Positions 1 to 8,137 of a stretch of DNA of 64,000 nucleotides are shown here, piece after piece. The notes below the pieces were generated by a model. It did not search any database. It saw nothing but the letters and a program-made list of their open reading frames with translations, and was not told where the DNA came from. How positions within the stretch are numbered: the first letter of the stretch is position 1; each line of letters opens with the position of its first letter. A program made the position numbers and the translations under genes. Source of the DNA: an uncultured Actinomycetes bacterium (GTDB lineage: Bacteria > Actinomycetota > Acidimicrobiia > Acidimicrobiales > RAAP-2); the NCBI GenBank assembly GCA_903825305.1, contig CAIKAC010000005.1:62001-126000 (forward strand), read 5' to 3'.

Positions 1-586
1 GGCTCGGTACCAAGATGTCTTCTTCACCCAACGCAGCAGCGGATCCATCAAGGTCGCGCAACGCCAAGCGGTAAGAGTCGGTAGCCACAAGGCGAAGTGC
101 TCCGTTGTGGGTAGTCAACAACACGCCAGTCAACAATGGGCGGGCATCATCATTGGAAGAAGCACGCACCACTTGACGTAGGGCGTCCGCCAACGCCGCT
201 GATGGGATGCTGAGTTGACGTTCTGAGGTGATTTGTACCTGAGGAAACTCAATAACCGGGAAAGTGCGAAGCGAGAAATTGGATCGCGCGGCGGAAATAG
301 ATACTGATTCGTCGCTTGCCTCAATGGTGACAGCACCTGGCTCGAGAGAACGGGCAATGTCATTGGCCAACTTGGCAGGAATGACTGCCGAGCCGTTTTC
401 CACGCCAATGACTTCAAGCTCCACCTTGATGGACAGGTCGCCGTCCGTTCCAGTGATCACTAAGTCGTTGTTGGTGACTGAGACCAACAAACCCGCCAAG
501 ACAGGCATGGCGAGTCGAGAGGCGACGGCCCGACCGGCAGCGCCAAGAGCTTCAACGAGTGAGTCACGTTCCGCACGGAATTTCAT
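1..586 (-). CDS. dnaN: DNA polymerase III beta subunit (sliding clamp), partial
   Basis: Encodes the ring-shaped processivity clamp of the replicative polymerase. Only the N-terminal 195 or so residues are present; the rest lies left of the window. The translation begins MKFRAERDSLVEALGAAGRA and continues with clamp-type sequence (GTDGDLSIKVE, LATDSYRLALR). The ATG at 586 is preceded by an AAAGGAAG ribosome-binding site. It follows dnaA on the same strand, separated by the putative origin, which is the usual actinobacterial dnaA-dnaN order. Identification is from recognisable family motifs plus this context. Confidence 0.95.
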   Translation of the reverse strand, partial: MKFRAERDSLVEALGAAGRAVASRLAMPVLAGLLVSVTNNDLVITGTDGDLSIKVELEVIGVENGSAVIPAKLANDIARSLEPGAVTIEASDESVSISAARSNFSLRTFPVIEFPQVQITSERQLSIPSAALADALRQVVRASSNDDARPLLTGVLLTTHNGALRLVATDSYRLALRDLDGSAAALGEEDILVPS

Positions 587-845
587 GGTGACTTCCTTTC
601 ACAGAACCCCAGGTCTTCTGGGGATGGTTGTACAAGAATGGGTATCAGTAGTAGGGCCTGGGGATTGGGGATCAAAACAAGAAATCCCTAGTCAGGACTC
701 TTTTTGTTTTCCCCAACGGTTGTGTAACTAGTGGACAACTTTGGCTGATATTTCAAAACTCTGCAATTTCTGTGGAAAACCGCGATTGTTATCCACATCA
801 AAGCCCCGAGTTTTGCTGACCAAAACCATTTTGTCCACAGGGTTA
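587..845. other. oriC: Putative replication origin (oriC) between dnaA and dnaN
   Basis: This 259-base non-coding gap holds several DnaA-box-like 9-mers: TTATCCACA at 789-797, TTGTCCACA at 831-839, TTTTCCACA on the minus strand at 771-779, and TTGTCCACT on the minus strand at 730-738. TTGTCCACA and TTATCCACA are the DnaA boxes typical of Actinobacteria. A short A/T-richer stretch lies at about 745-770. Origins in this phylum usually lie in exactly this gap. No open reading frame here looks real. Origin activity is inferred, not shown. Confidence 0.75.
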
Positions 846-2213
846 TCAATTCTCCTTAAGTAGGTGAATGAGTGAGTTGACGTTCTCATAAATCTGGCCA
901 CGTTCAGCCATTTGGCTTTCAATCTTTTCAACGGCGCTAATGCATGTTGAGTGATCTCGACCACCAAAGAGCTTGCCAATGGACGGATATGAATAATCGG
1001 TGAGGTTGCGAATGAGATACATCGCCACGTGACGCGCAGTGACAAGTGGCCGTGCCCTTCGAGGACCAACTAACTCTTCGCGGTCTAAGCCGTAATGATT
1101 GGCAACGGCATCGAGAATCATCTCTGGCGTGATCATCTTGGGTTCGGCCGAGATATCAGAGAGCACTCGTTGGGCGAGATCAAGAGAGATGGGTTCACCA
1201 CTAAGCGAAGCAAACGCCACCACTCGGGTTAAGGCACCTTCGAGCTCACGAATATTGTCCTTGACATTGGTTGCAATGAAATGACCCACATCATCTGGCA
1301 ACTCAATGCGAGCACTCGAAGCTTTGGAGCGCAAGATAGCGAGACGGGTCTCGAGTTCAGGGGCATCAATTTCTGCCGAAAGGCCAGACAACAAGCGGCT
1401 TCTTAGCCGGTCTTCAAGGGTTTCGATGTTGCGAGGGGCACGGTCCGAGGTAATGACGATCTGCTTACCAGCGGCATGGAGGTCGTTATAGGTGTGGAAC
1501 AACTCTTCTTGCAACTGCTCTTTGTTCTGGATGAATTGAATGTCGTCAATCAAGAGAACGTCGCACTCGCGATACCTATTCTTGAACGACAAGTTGGACT
1601 TGGTTCTGATCGCTTCGACAAAGTCGTTCATGAAGGTTTCAGTGGTGACGTAGAGAACGCGGTAGGTCGGATAGTTCTGCGTGACCCAGTTGCCAATGGC
1701 GTGGAGCAAGTGAGTTTTCCCCAAGCCCGAGGGGCCATAGATGAAGAGCGGGTTGTAGCTACGACCTGGTGTTTCGGCCACCGTCAAGGCGGCTGCGTGA
1801 GCCAGGCGGTTGGAACTTGCTGGCACAAATGATTCAAAAGTTTTCGAAGGATTCAGTTTGACCGAATCACGATTTCGCTCGGCCGCTGCCATGTCGGCCA
1901 TGGAGGTAGCGGGGCTGTGGGTCGGCACCGAGGCCTGTTCTTCAACCGGGTCTTTGGGCTCAAGTTCTTCAATGACTTCTATGGTCAAGTGATAGTCACG
2001 GCCAGTAATGGAGCGCATCTCATCACAGATCAAAGTCTGGAAACGATCGAGAACGCGTCGCTGAATGACAACATTGGGTACGCCAAGCGTCAGGTTTTCC
2101 CCGGAGATATCCACAGGTACGAGTTTGGATAGCCACATCTGCCAGACGGCCGTTGTCACTGAATCCTTGAGCGAACTGGATGTTTTCGCCCAAAGGGTGT
2201 CGATATCTTCCAC
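846..2213 (-). CDS. dnaA: Chromosomal replication initiator protein DnaA
   Basis: Binds DnaA boxes, melts the origin and loads the DnaB helicase. The AAA+ core has Walker A GPSGLGKT at about residues 160-167 and Walker B LLIDDIQF. The C-terminal DNA-binding domain IV has the signature GGRDHSTCISAVEKI. The first 80 or so residues match domain I and are followed by a variable linker. I chose the GTG at 2213 (455 aa) because an AAGGA site precedes it. An upstream in-frame ATG at 2297 would add 28 residues but has no clear ribosome-binding site, and the extra DNA contains DnaA-box-like repeats. Confidence 0.95.
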   Translation of the reverse strand: MEDIDTLWAKTSSSLKDSVTTAVWQMWLSKLVPVDISGENLTLGVPNVVIQRRVLDRFQTLICDEMRSITGRDYHLTIEVIEELEPKDPVEEQASVPTHSPATSMADMAAAERNRDSVKLNPSKTFESFVPASSNRLAHAAALTVAETPGRSYNPLFIYGPSGLGKTHLLHAIGNWVTQNYPTYRVLYVTTETFMNDFVEAIRTKSNLSFKNRYRECDVLLIDDIQFIQNKEQLQEELFHTYNDLHAAGKQIVITSDRAPRNIETLEDRLRSRLLSGLSAEIDAPELETRLAILRSKASSARIELPDDVGHFIATNVKDNIRELEGALTRVVAFASLSGEPISLDLAQRVLSDISAEPKMITPEMILDAVANHYGLDREELVGPRRARPLVTARHVAMYLIRNLTDYSYPSIGKLFGGRDHSTCISAVEKIESQMAERGQIYENVNSLIHLLKEN

Positions 2214-2235
2214 TACGGTTCCTTCGTTACTACGC

Positions 2236-2264
2236 TTTCCCACAGGGTAATCCACAGATGTGGA
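2236..2264. promoter_or_regulatory. Cluster of DnaA-box-like sites upstream of dnaA
   Basis: Three overlapping or adjacent near-consensus boxes are visible: TTTCCCACA at 2236-2244, TAATCCACA at 2248-2256 and a minus-strand TGTGGA core at 2259-2264. They lie just upstream of the preferred dnaA start at 2213. This fits DnaA autoregulation or an extra origin subregion. Two of the three differ from TTATCCACA, so binding strength is uncertain. Confidence 0.5.
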
Positions 2265-2444
2265 CCCATTACTATTCCAATGCGGGCTAGCGACCATAGC
2301 CCAAGAATTGGAATCGGACTAGTGGTGACCCAAAATCTGGCCTAGCATGGTCATCCAACTCGTGCACCGGGTCCCAGCTGCTCTGGGAGCCAGAGCCCCT
2401 ATCCGCTCAGGTGTGCTTAAAAATTACAAGGTAAGGAACGCATC

Positions 2445-2579
2445 GTGAAGCGCACATACCAGCCAAATAACCGCAAACGAGCCAAGACCCATGGTTTCCG
2501 CTCGCGCATGTCCACCAAGGCCGGTCGGGCCGTCTTGAAGGCACGTCGCCTTAAGGGCCGTCACAAGCTCACGGTCTAA
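2445..2579 (+). CDS. rpmH: 50S ribosomal protein L34
   Basis: Small basic protein of the large ribosomal subunit, 44 residues. It begins [20 protein letters not shown] and ends GRHKLTV, a near-perfect L34. It starts with GTG at 2445 after an AAGGAA site 5 bases upstream. It is divergent from dnaA and is the first gene of the rpmH-rnpA-yidD-yidC-jag-rsmG run, four bases before rnpA. Confidence 0.97.
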   Translation: MKRTYQPNNRKRAKTHGFRSRMSTKAGRAVLKARRLKGRHKLTV

Positions 2580-2583
2580 GTCG

Positions 2584-2943
2584 GTGGGCGGTCGCGCCCT
2601 GGGGCGAGTGACCAAACGAACCGAATTTCTGGGCTTTCGCCGGCCAACCGGCCGTGGGCGAAGTGGTCCATTTTTCGTGTCATTTGTTGCCCAAGACGAC
2701 CAAAACCCCCCAATTCGCTTGGCATTTGCCATTTCGAAGAAGTGTGGGGGAGCGGTCGAACGCAACCGCCTTCGCCGTCGGCTGAGAGAAGCGGCTCGGA
2801 TACTCGATGCACCCATGCAATCGGGGCTGTATCTGATTCGTTGTGAGCCAGAGGCTACGACGCTCAGCTTTGACCACGTGGTTGATCGCTTGGGGCAGGC
2901 AATGACTCGAGCATGCCAGACAGGAAAGGAAAACCATGGCTGA
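2584..2943 (+). CDS. rnpA: Ribonuclease P protein component
   Basis: Protein cofactor of RNase P, which matures the 5' ends of tRNAs. The 119-residue product has the RNA-binding signature around [12 protein letters not shown] and an N-terminal TKRTEF segment typical of RnpA. It starts with GTG at 2584, directly after rpmH, and its last 8 bases overlap yidD, consistent with one operon. The RNA subunit gene is not in this window. Confidence 0.93.
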   Translation: MGGRALGRVTKRTEFLGFRRPTGRGRSGPFFVSFVAQDDQNPPIRLAFAISKKCGGAVERNRLRRRLREAARILDAPMQSGLYLIRCEPEATTLSFDHVVDRLGQAMTRACQTGKENHG

Positions 2944-3193
2944 TCAGGCAAAACCTGGGGTGGTGGCCCGAGGCCTGCTGAAAGCCATTTCGGCGTATCA
3001 GGGGGCTCGACGCAACCAGATCTCCCCGTGTCGGTTTGTTCCCAGCTGTTCGGCGTATGCCACCGAAGCAATTGAAGTTCATGGAGCCATAAAGGGTGGC
3101 TCCATGGCGATTTGGAGAATTATGCGATGCAATCCCATTGGCGGCCACGGTGTTGACCTGGTCCCCCTAAAGGCAGGAGAACACCAGTGCTAG
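2936..3193 (+). CDS. yidD: Membrane protein insertion efficiency factor YidD
   Basis: Small 85-residue protein thought to help YidC-dependent membrane insertion. It contains the family core [31 protein letters not shown], here split over two short motifs: [10 protein letters not shown] and the later [12 protein letters not shown]. The ATG at 2936 overlaps the end of rnpA, and the stop overlaps the GTG start of yidC. That tight coupling and the invariant rnpA-yidD-yidC order make the assignment firm. Confidence 0.94.
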   Translation: MADQAKPGVVARGLLKAISAYQGARRNQISPCRFVPSCSAYATEAIEVHGAIKGGSMAIWRIMRCNPIGGHGVDLVPLKAGEHQC

Positions 3194-4149
3194 CAAGCAT
3201 TACCCACAGCATCGGCGCCATTTTTCAGCCGGTCTTCAAGCTGTTCGCCCTGATTTTGGCGTTCATTTACTCGGTGGTGCCCAACTACACCTTGGCCATC
3301 ATGCTGCTCACCATCCTCATCATGGGTGCGATGACCCCGCTGACGATCAAGTCAACGAAGTCAATGATCGCGATGCAGCGGATTCAGCCCGAGATCAAGA
3401 AGCTCCAACAGAAGTACAAGGGGGCCGAGAACCGCCAGCAACTCAATGACGAGATGATGCGTCTCTATAAAGAAGAGGGCGCAAATCCCGCTGGTGGTTG
3501 CCTGCCGATGTTTATTCAGATGCCCTTCTTGTTCATCCTTTACGACGTCATTCGTGGTTTGACCAATATCTCGAAGACGGCAATTGCGGTGAACCCGGCG
3601 TGCCATCTTTCCATCGCCTACACGCACGTCGCCCCTCGGTACATCCCCAATTCCTCCAAAATGTACTGTGATTTGATCGCTTCTAATGGCAAAATGATGT
3701 CCTTTGGACTCGACATGGCGCTGAAGCCGTTTTCCCATCACAGCTCGATCTGGGCCGCGCTCCCCTATTTCGCGTTTGTCGCTGTAGCAGTGGTATTGCA
3801 GTACGTGCAGATGAGCCAGATGAGTAAGCGCAACCCAGCAAGTCAGGCCAACGCACAGATGGCAAATATTCAAAAATTCATGCCAATTTTGTTCGCTTAT
3901 ATTTATCTTTTGATCCCAGCAGCAGTCTTGGTATACATGATCGTCAGTAGTGCCATCCGAATCGGAACCCAAGATTTGATGTTCCGTACCGGCATGGTGC
4001 AGCCAGCGGCAGCAGCCGCCAAGGTGGTTGAGGGTAAAGCGACGGAAAAGGCCGCAAAGCCCAAGGCAGAAGAAATTGAAGCGCCGGTTGACCAGAAAGC
4101 CACTGGTGCCAACCGGTCTAAGAACAAGCGCAAGCGGAAGGGTCGCTAG
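3187..4149 (+). CDS. yidC: Membrane protein insertase YidC
   Basis: Inserts and folds inner-membrane proteins alone or with SecYEG. The 320-residue product has the actinobacterial short-YidC layout: N-terminal membrane segments, a cytoplasmic basic helical hairpin (about residues 58-85, [16 protein letters not shown]), then the core with [20 protein letters not shown] and further hydrophobic segments. The C-terminal tail is Lys/Ala-rich and highly basic, as expected for ribosome contact. Its GTG start lies inside the end of yidD, and jag follows 4 bases after its stop. Confidence 0.95.
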   Translation: MLASITHSIGAIFQPVFKLFALILAFIYSVVPNYTLAIMLLTILIMGAMTPLTIKSTKSMIAMQRIQPEIKKLQQKYKGAENRQQLNDEMMRLYKEEGANPAGGCLPMFIQMPFLFILYDVIRGLTNISKTAIAVNPACHLSIAYTHVAPRYIPNSSKMYCDLIASNGKMMSFGLDMALKPFSHHSSIWAALPYFAFVAVAVVLQYVQMSQMSKRNPASQANAQMANIQKFMPILFAYIYLLIPAAVLVYMIVSSAIRIGTQDLMFRTGMVQPAAAAAKVVEGKATEKAAKPKAEEIEAPVDQKATGANRSKNKRKRKGR

Positions 4150-4153
4150 ACAC

Positions 4154-5002
4154 GTGGAATGGGTAGAGGTAACAGCTAAGTCACTCGATGAAGCCAGTGA
4201 GCGGGCGCTGAGCCAGCTGGGGGTTTCAGAAAAGGACGCCGAAATCCAAGTTTTGGAAGAACCCAAGACGGGAATGTTTGGTCGAGTAAAGGGTGAAGCC
4301 CGGGTGCGCGCTCGAGTTGCCCCCGCGATTCCCCGCCCTAAGCGAGGCGGTGGTCGTAATGGCGGCCGCAACCGTAATCGAAATGAAGGCCGAAGCGAGT
4401 CAGATCGCGGCGGACGTGGAGAGAGTACCCCTAAGCAGGGAACCAAGAAGAAGAACGACCGACCGGCGAAGCCGAAGGTGGAAGATGCAGCGCCTCAACG
4501 CCGCAACGAGAAGGAGCAAGACATGGCTGATGGAGTCACCCTGGAAGAGCAAGCGGCAGTAGGCAAGGAGTTCCTTGAGGGTTTGGTCTCCGTGATGGGC
4601 CTTGACGCTGCTGTGGAGATTCGGCCCCTTGAAGAGGATTTGGTCGAGCTTGCCGTTGATGGCGCTGAGGGTCTCGGCGTCTTGGTTGGCCCGCGAGGGA
4701 CGACCTTGGCTGCCTTGCAAGATGTAACCCGGACGGTTGTCCAAGGACGATTCCCGTCGAAGACCGACCGCATCTTGGTTGACGTTGCTCGTTACCGCGA
4801 GCGTCGAGTGGCTGCCCTCGGTCGGTTCACGGCTCAGATCGCCGAAGAAGTCGTGGCGTCGGGAGAAGCACAGGCGCTCGAGCCCATGTCACCTGCCGAT
4901 CGCAAGGCTGTACACGATGCTGCTAAGGACATTGCGGGTATTGAGACTCGGTCAGATGGCGAAGGTCCAAGTCGCCACGTGGTGATCGCCCCTTCGAACT
5001 AA
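4154..5002 (+). CDS. jag: Jag/KhpB RNA-binding protein (Jag-N, KH, R3H)
   Basis: RNA-binding protein (KhpB/EloR family) linked to cell elongation and division. The 282-residue form starting at GTG 4154 begins with a Jag-N domain (VEWVEVTAKSLDEASERALS). A long Arg/Asn/Gly-rich basic linker follows (about 60-120), then a KH domain with GPRGTTL, and a C-terminal R3H domain with the R-x3-H pattern in DRKAVHDAA. Longer starts would run into the basic tail of yidC in another frame and are rejected. It sits 4 bases after yidC, the standard actinobacterial arrangement. Confidence 0.92.
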   Translation: MEWVEVTAKSLDEASERALSQLGVSEKDAEIQVLEEPKTGMFGRVKGEARVRARVAPAIPRPKRGGGRNGGRNRNRNEGRSESDRGGRGESTPKQGTKKKNDRPAKPKVEDAAPQRRNEKEQDMADGVTLEEQAAVGKEFLEGLVSVMGLDAAVEIRPLEEDLVELAVDGAEGLGVLVGPRGTTLAALQDVTRTVVQGRFPSKTDRILVDVARYRERRVAALGRFTAQIAEEVVASGEAQALEPMSPADRKAVHDAAKDIAGIETRSDGEGPSRHVVIAPSN

Positions 5003-5014
5003 TTCAGCACTATC

Positions 5015-5650
5015 GTGCACATCATGGGAGGCCTCGAGGAATCGTTACTTGAGGTTTTGGATAGGAGTAAAACCCTTGGGTTTCTCGGTCCAGGTCCCGT
5101 AGAAGACCATCTCCACCACGCCCGGGCATTTGCCCGGGCGGTGGACGTTACGGCCCCCCCTTCGCGAGTGATGGACCTCGGAAGCGGTGGAGGTGTGCCC
5201 GGCCTCGTCCTAGCCGCCCATTGGGCTGAGGCACAGCTCGTATTACTTGACGGTTCTTCTAAGCGCTGTGACTTTCTCCTTGAGGCTGTGGAGAAGCTGG
5301 GGTGGGAAGCACGGGTAACGGTCCTATGTGGGAGGGCCGAAGACCTGGGACATGAGCTCAAGCTTCGAGCAACCTTTGACCTGGTGGTTGCTCGATCGTT
5401 TGCCGCACCGGCCGTGACGGCAGAATGTGCGGCTTGTTTCATGACCGTGGGTGCACACCTGGTGGTATCTGAGCCCCCTGAGGAGTTGGCCGGTGATCGT
5501 TGGAACCCTCAAGGACTTGAGACCTTAGGGCTGGGGCCGGCAACGCTCCTGAACGACGCTCCTCGCCTAGCAGTCATGGAGCTTCGGGAGTTGTGCCCCG
5601 AGCGCTACCCCCGCCGGGTCGGGGTTCCGACCAAGCGACCACTGTTTTAG
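5015..5650 (+). CDS. rsmG: 16S rRNA (guanine527-N7)-methyltransferase RsmG (GidB)
   Basis: SAM-dependent methyltransferase acting on G527 of 16S rRNA. The 211-residue product has motif I as VMDLGSGGGVPGLVLAAHW and the later acidic motif LLDGSSKRCDFL, followed by VVARSFA, all characteristic of RsmG. Start is GTG 5015 or ATG 5024; the two differ by three residues and I cannot separate them. It follows jag by 12 bases and precedes the parS cluster and parA, the usual order. Confidence 0.93.
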   Translation: MHIMGGLEESLLEVLDRSKTLGFLGPGPVEDHLHHARAFARAVDVTAPPSRVMDLGSGGGVPGLVLAAHWAEAQLVLLDGSSKRCDFLLEAVEKLGWEARVTVLCGRAEDLGHELKLRATFDLVVARSFAAPAVTAECAACFMTVGAHLVVSEPPEELAGDRWNPQGLETLGLGPATLLNDAPRLAVMELRELCPERYPRRVGVPTKRPLF

Positions 5651-5669
5651 CAAGCGCGCTCCTCCCCCA

Positions 5670-5937
5670 TGTTCCACGTGAAACATGGCTATGGAGGTGA
5701 GACGCCCTCTGAAATGTTTCACGTGAAACATTGTGAACCTGAACCACCATGGCCACGCCATTGAGGTGTCAAGAACAGGGCTCATTTCTGAATCGTAGGG
5801 TCTGTCAATCTTGAGATCCTTGGTTCCACCGCCCGATCGGTCGATTAGATCTAGATCTTGGGCGAAGAACATGGATGTTTCACGTGGAACATTGGATATT
5901 GAAGGAGAGCCGGGGCTGAGATGTTTCACGTGAAACA
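5670..5937. promoter_or_regulatory. parS: Cluster of four parS centromere sites
   Basis: The 365-base gap between rsmG and parA contains four 16-bp ParB sites. Two are perfect TGTTTCACGTGAAACA palindromes (5715-5730 and 5922-5937). Two carry one substitution (5670-5685, TGTTCCACGTGAAACA, and 5876-5891, TGTTTCACGTGGAACA), and these two are exact reverse complements of each other. ParB loads at such sites and spreads to organise origin segregation with ParA. The rest of the gap holds no convincing gene. Confidence 0.95.
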
Positions 5938-6015
5938 TGAATTCAGTACTTGACGCCGAGGGTGAAATCGGGGGAGGATGGCAGTCGTGACCTTCCTCCC
6001 CTGGAGTGCCTCCTA

Positions 6016-7062
6016 ATGGCCCTTTTTCGACGTCCCTCTCGCCCTGAAGACAAGGCAGATATGCAGCAACCACCCGAATCTGAGCCAGTTCAGGCCGATG
6101 CCGAGGTTGATGCTGCCTCTACTCCCCTGCCGTCTGACGTTGAGGAGGAAGCTGCTGTGGACACAGAAGAGACTCCAATGACTGAGGCGGATCACTCAAC
6201 TTCTCAACCAGAACCTGCCAGTGAGCTGGTTGAGGACTCAACGGCTACTCCCCCAGTTGGACCTTCAGGCAAGCCTGTTCGAGAACTTCCTCGGATTATG
6301 GCTGTTGCCAACCAAAAGGGTGGTGTTGGCAAGACCACGACCACGGTCAACCTTGGTGCGGCTCTGGCTGAGTTGGGATATCGGGTGCTGGTGGTCGACC
6401 TTGACCCTCAAGGGAATGCGACCACTGGGCTGGGTATCGAGCGCAGGAACTTCGAGTACTCGATGTATGACGTCATTATGAAGGAGCACCCCCTTGAGGA
6501 CGTGGTGGAGGCAACGTCCGTGCGAGGCCTCTTCGTGGCTCCCGCCACCCTGGACCTCTCAGGTGTGGAAATCGAGTTGGTTTCCATGTTCAGTCGAGAG
6601 CTGCGCCTCAAGCGGGCTATCGAATCAGTCATTGACGACTATGACTTCGTGATCATTGACTGCCCACCTTCTCTGGGACTGATCACCATCAACGCTCTGG
6701 CGGCCGCTAAAGAGGTGCTGGTGCCCATTCAATGTGAGTACTACGCCCTTGAGGGTTTGACCCAACTTCGGGCGACGTTGAAGCTGGTGGCGTCGAATCT
6801 CAATCCCGAACTCGAACTCTCAACCATTGTCTTGACGATGTTTGACTCGCGCACCAATTTGTCCACCGACGTCAAGAATGATGTGACTGAGCACTTCCCC
6901 GATCAGGTCTGTGCCACCATCATCCCGAGGACGGTGCGGCTCAGTGAAGCCCCCTCCTTCGGTCAACCAATTACCGTGTTCGATCCAAATTCAAAGGGTG
7001 CCAAGACCTATCGAAAGTTGGCAAAGGAGGTGAGCAATGGCGCGCCGAAGCGGGCTGGGTAA
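6016..7062 (+). CDS. parA: Chromosome partitioning ATPase ParA (Soj)
   Basis: Deviant-Walker ATPase that positions ParB-parS complexes. The ATPase domain begins near residue 93 (LPRIMAVANQKGGVGKTTTT) and contains VVDLDPQGNATTGLG and FVIIDCPPSLGL. Start ATG 6016 gives 348 residues and has a GGAG site about 9 bases upstream; an earlier in-frame start at 5950 would reach into parS site 4 spacing and looks less likely. The first 90 residues are Glu/Asp/Pro/Ser/Thr-rich and probably disordered, an extension absent from minimal ParA proteins. It overlaps parB by 26 bases. Confidence 0.95.
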   Translation: MALFRRPSRPEDKADMQQPPESEPVQADAEVDAASTPLPSDVEEEAAVDTEETPMTEADHSTSQPEPASELVEDSTATPPVGPSGKPVRELPRIMAVANQKGGVGKTTTTVNLGAALAELGYRVLVVDLDPQGNATTGLGIERRNFEYSMYDVIMKEHPLEDVVEATSVRGLFVAPATLDLSGVEIELVSMFSRELRLKRAIESVIDDYDFVIIDCPPSLGLITINALAAAKEVLVPIQCEYYALEGLTQLRATLKLVASNLNPELELSTIVLTMFDSRTNLSTDVKNDVTEHFPDQVCATIIPRTVRLSEAPSFGQPITVFDPNSKGAKTYRKLAKEVSNGAPKRAG

Positions 7063-7981
7063 GGGCCTTGGGGCTCTGATTCCCACAGACAACGCCGAAA
7101 GTGCTCAAGAAGGAGCGCTCCGGGAAGTAGCCATTGGGTCAGTACGGGCAAACACCTACCAACCCAGAGACTATTTTGACGAAGACCGAATCGCACAACT
7201 GGCCGACTCCATTCGTGAGTTGGGAGTTCTGCAGCCCATCTTGGTTCGAGAGATCGATGGTGAGCCGGGTAGCTACGAGCTCATTGCTGGCGAGCGCCGT
7301 CTTCGAGCATCAAAGCGGGCTGGCCTCGCCAGTATCCCTGCCTTGGTCCGAACGGCGATCAATAACCAAGAGAGTCTCGAGCAGGCACTGGTTGAGAACA
7401 TCCACCGGGCCGACCTCAGTGCCTTGGAAGAAGCCGCAGGTTACCAACAGCTGATCGACGAATTTGGCCTCACCCACGATGAAGTCTCAACCAGGGTCGG
7501 CAAGTCACGCACCACAGTGACGAACACCCTCCGGCTCCTCCAGCTGCCAGAAGGCGTCAAGATTGCCATCAAGGAAGGTCGAATTAGTGCGGGCCACGGC
7601 CGGGCACTGCTGGGCACACCTGATCGCATCTTGCAAGAATCATTGGTCGAGATGATCGAAGAGCAAGGCCTCTCCGTCCGCCAGGTCGAAGCCATTATTC
7701 GAGGTGATGACGAAGCAATCCCAGAGATTGGGGGAGGGGACGAACCTGCTTCAGGGGAGGGAACGACCACCGAGCCCGTTGGTCGACCCACGCCTCGCCG
7801 AACTGGACCCAGGCCATTGCCGCCGGCTGGTTTTACCGAGCTTGAAGAGTTGTTGTCTAACTACTTGAATACTCGGTGCAAGGTTGACGTGACGGGCCGT
7901 AAGGGCCGATTGGTTGTTGACTTCTCGGACATTGCCGACCTTGAGCGGATCTATCGATCCATCATCCCAAGTCAAGGCTGA
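7037..7981 (+). CDS. parB: Chromosome partitioning protein ParB (Spo0J)
   Basis: CTP-dependent DNA clamp that loads at parS. The 314-residue product starts RRSGLGKGLGALIP, the ParA-contact peptide of the family. It continues with the ParB/Srx CTPase fold (QPRDYF; ELIAGERRLRASKRAGL; the ENIHRADLSALEEA motif), the helix-turn-helix (VGKSRTTVTNTLRLLQLP), and a C-terminal dimerisation domain after a Gly/Pro-rich linker. It is translationally overlapped with parA and lies close to four parS sites. Confidence 0.96.
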   Translation: MARRSGLGKGLGALIPTDNAESAQEGALREVAIGSVRANTYQPRDYFDEDRIAQLADSIRELGVLQPILVREIDGEPGSYELIAGERRLRASKRAGLASIPALVRTAINNQESLEQALVENIHRADLSALEEAAGYQQLIDEFGLTHDEVSTRVGKSRTTVTNTLRLLQLPEGVKIAIKEGRISAGHGRALLGTPDRILQESLVEMIEEQGLSVRQVEAIIRGDDEAIPEIGGGDEPASGEGTTTEPVGRPTPRRTGPRPLPPAGFTELEELLSNYLNTRCKVDVTGRKGRLVVDFSDIADLERIYRSIIPSQG

Positions 7982-8137
7982 GACTTACCTCCACCACAGG
8001 TTTAACTTTTCCCCACGCTGTGGGTTTCCTTGTGGATATGTGTACCCCATCTCAAGGGTGAGTAAATAATTACTTTTCACTCTTGGCGGCAAGAGTTAGA
8101 AATAGCTTGGCTTTTTGACCGAGAATAGAGAAATAGT

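Noticed and set aside
2424-3071. 215-residue minus-strand ORF opposite rpmH-rnpA-yidD
   Set aside because: Opposes three strongly conserved plus-strand genes; no domain.
3361-4446. 361-residue minus-strand ORF opposite yidC and jag
   Set aside because: Composition is a mirror of the real plus-strand genes and no family motif appears.
8031-8039. ATATCCACA-like DnaA box between parB and the CwlM gene
   Set aside because: Single site with a mismatch; too common to claim as functional.
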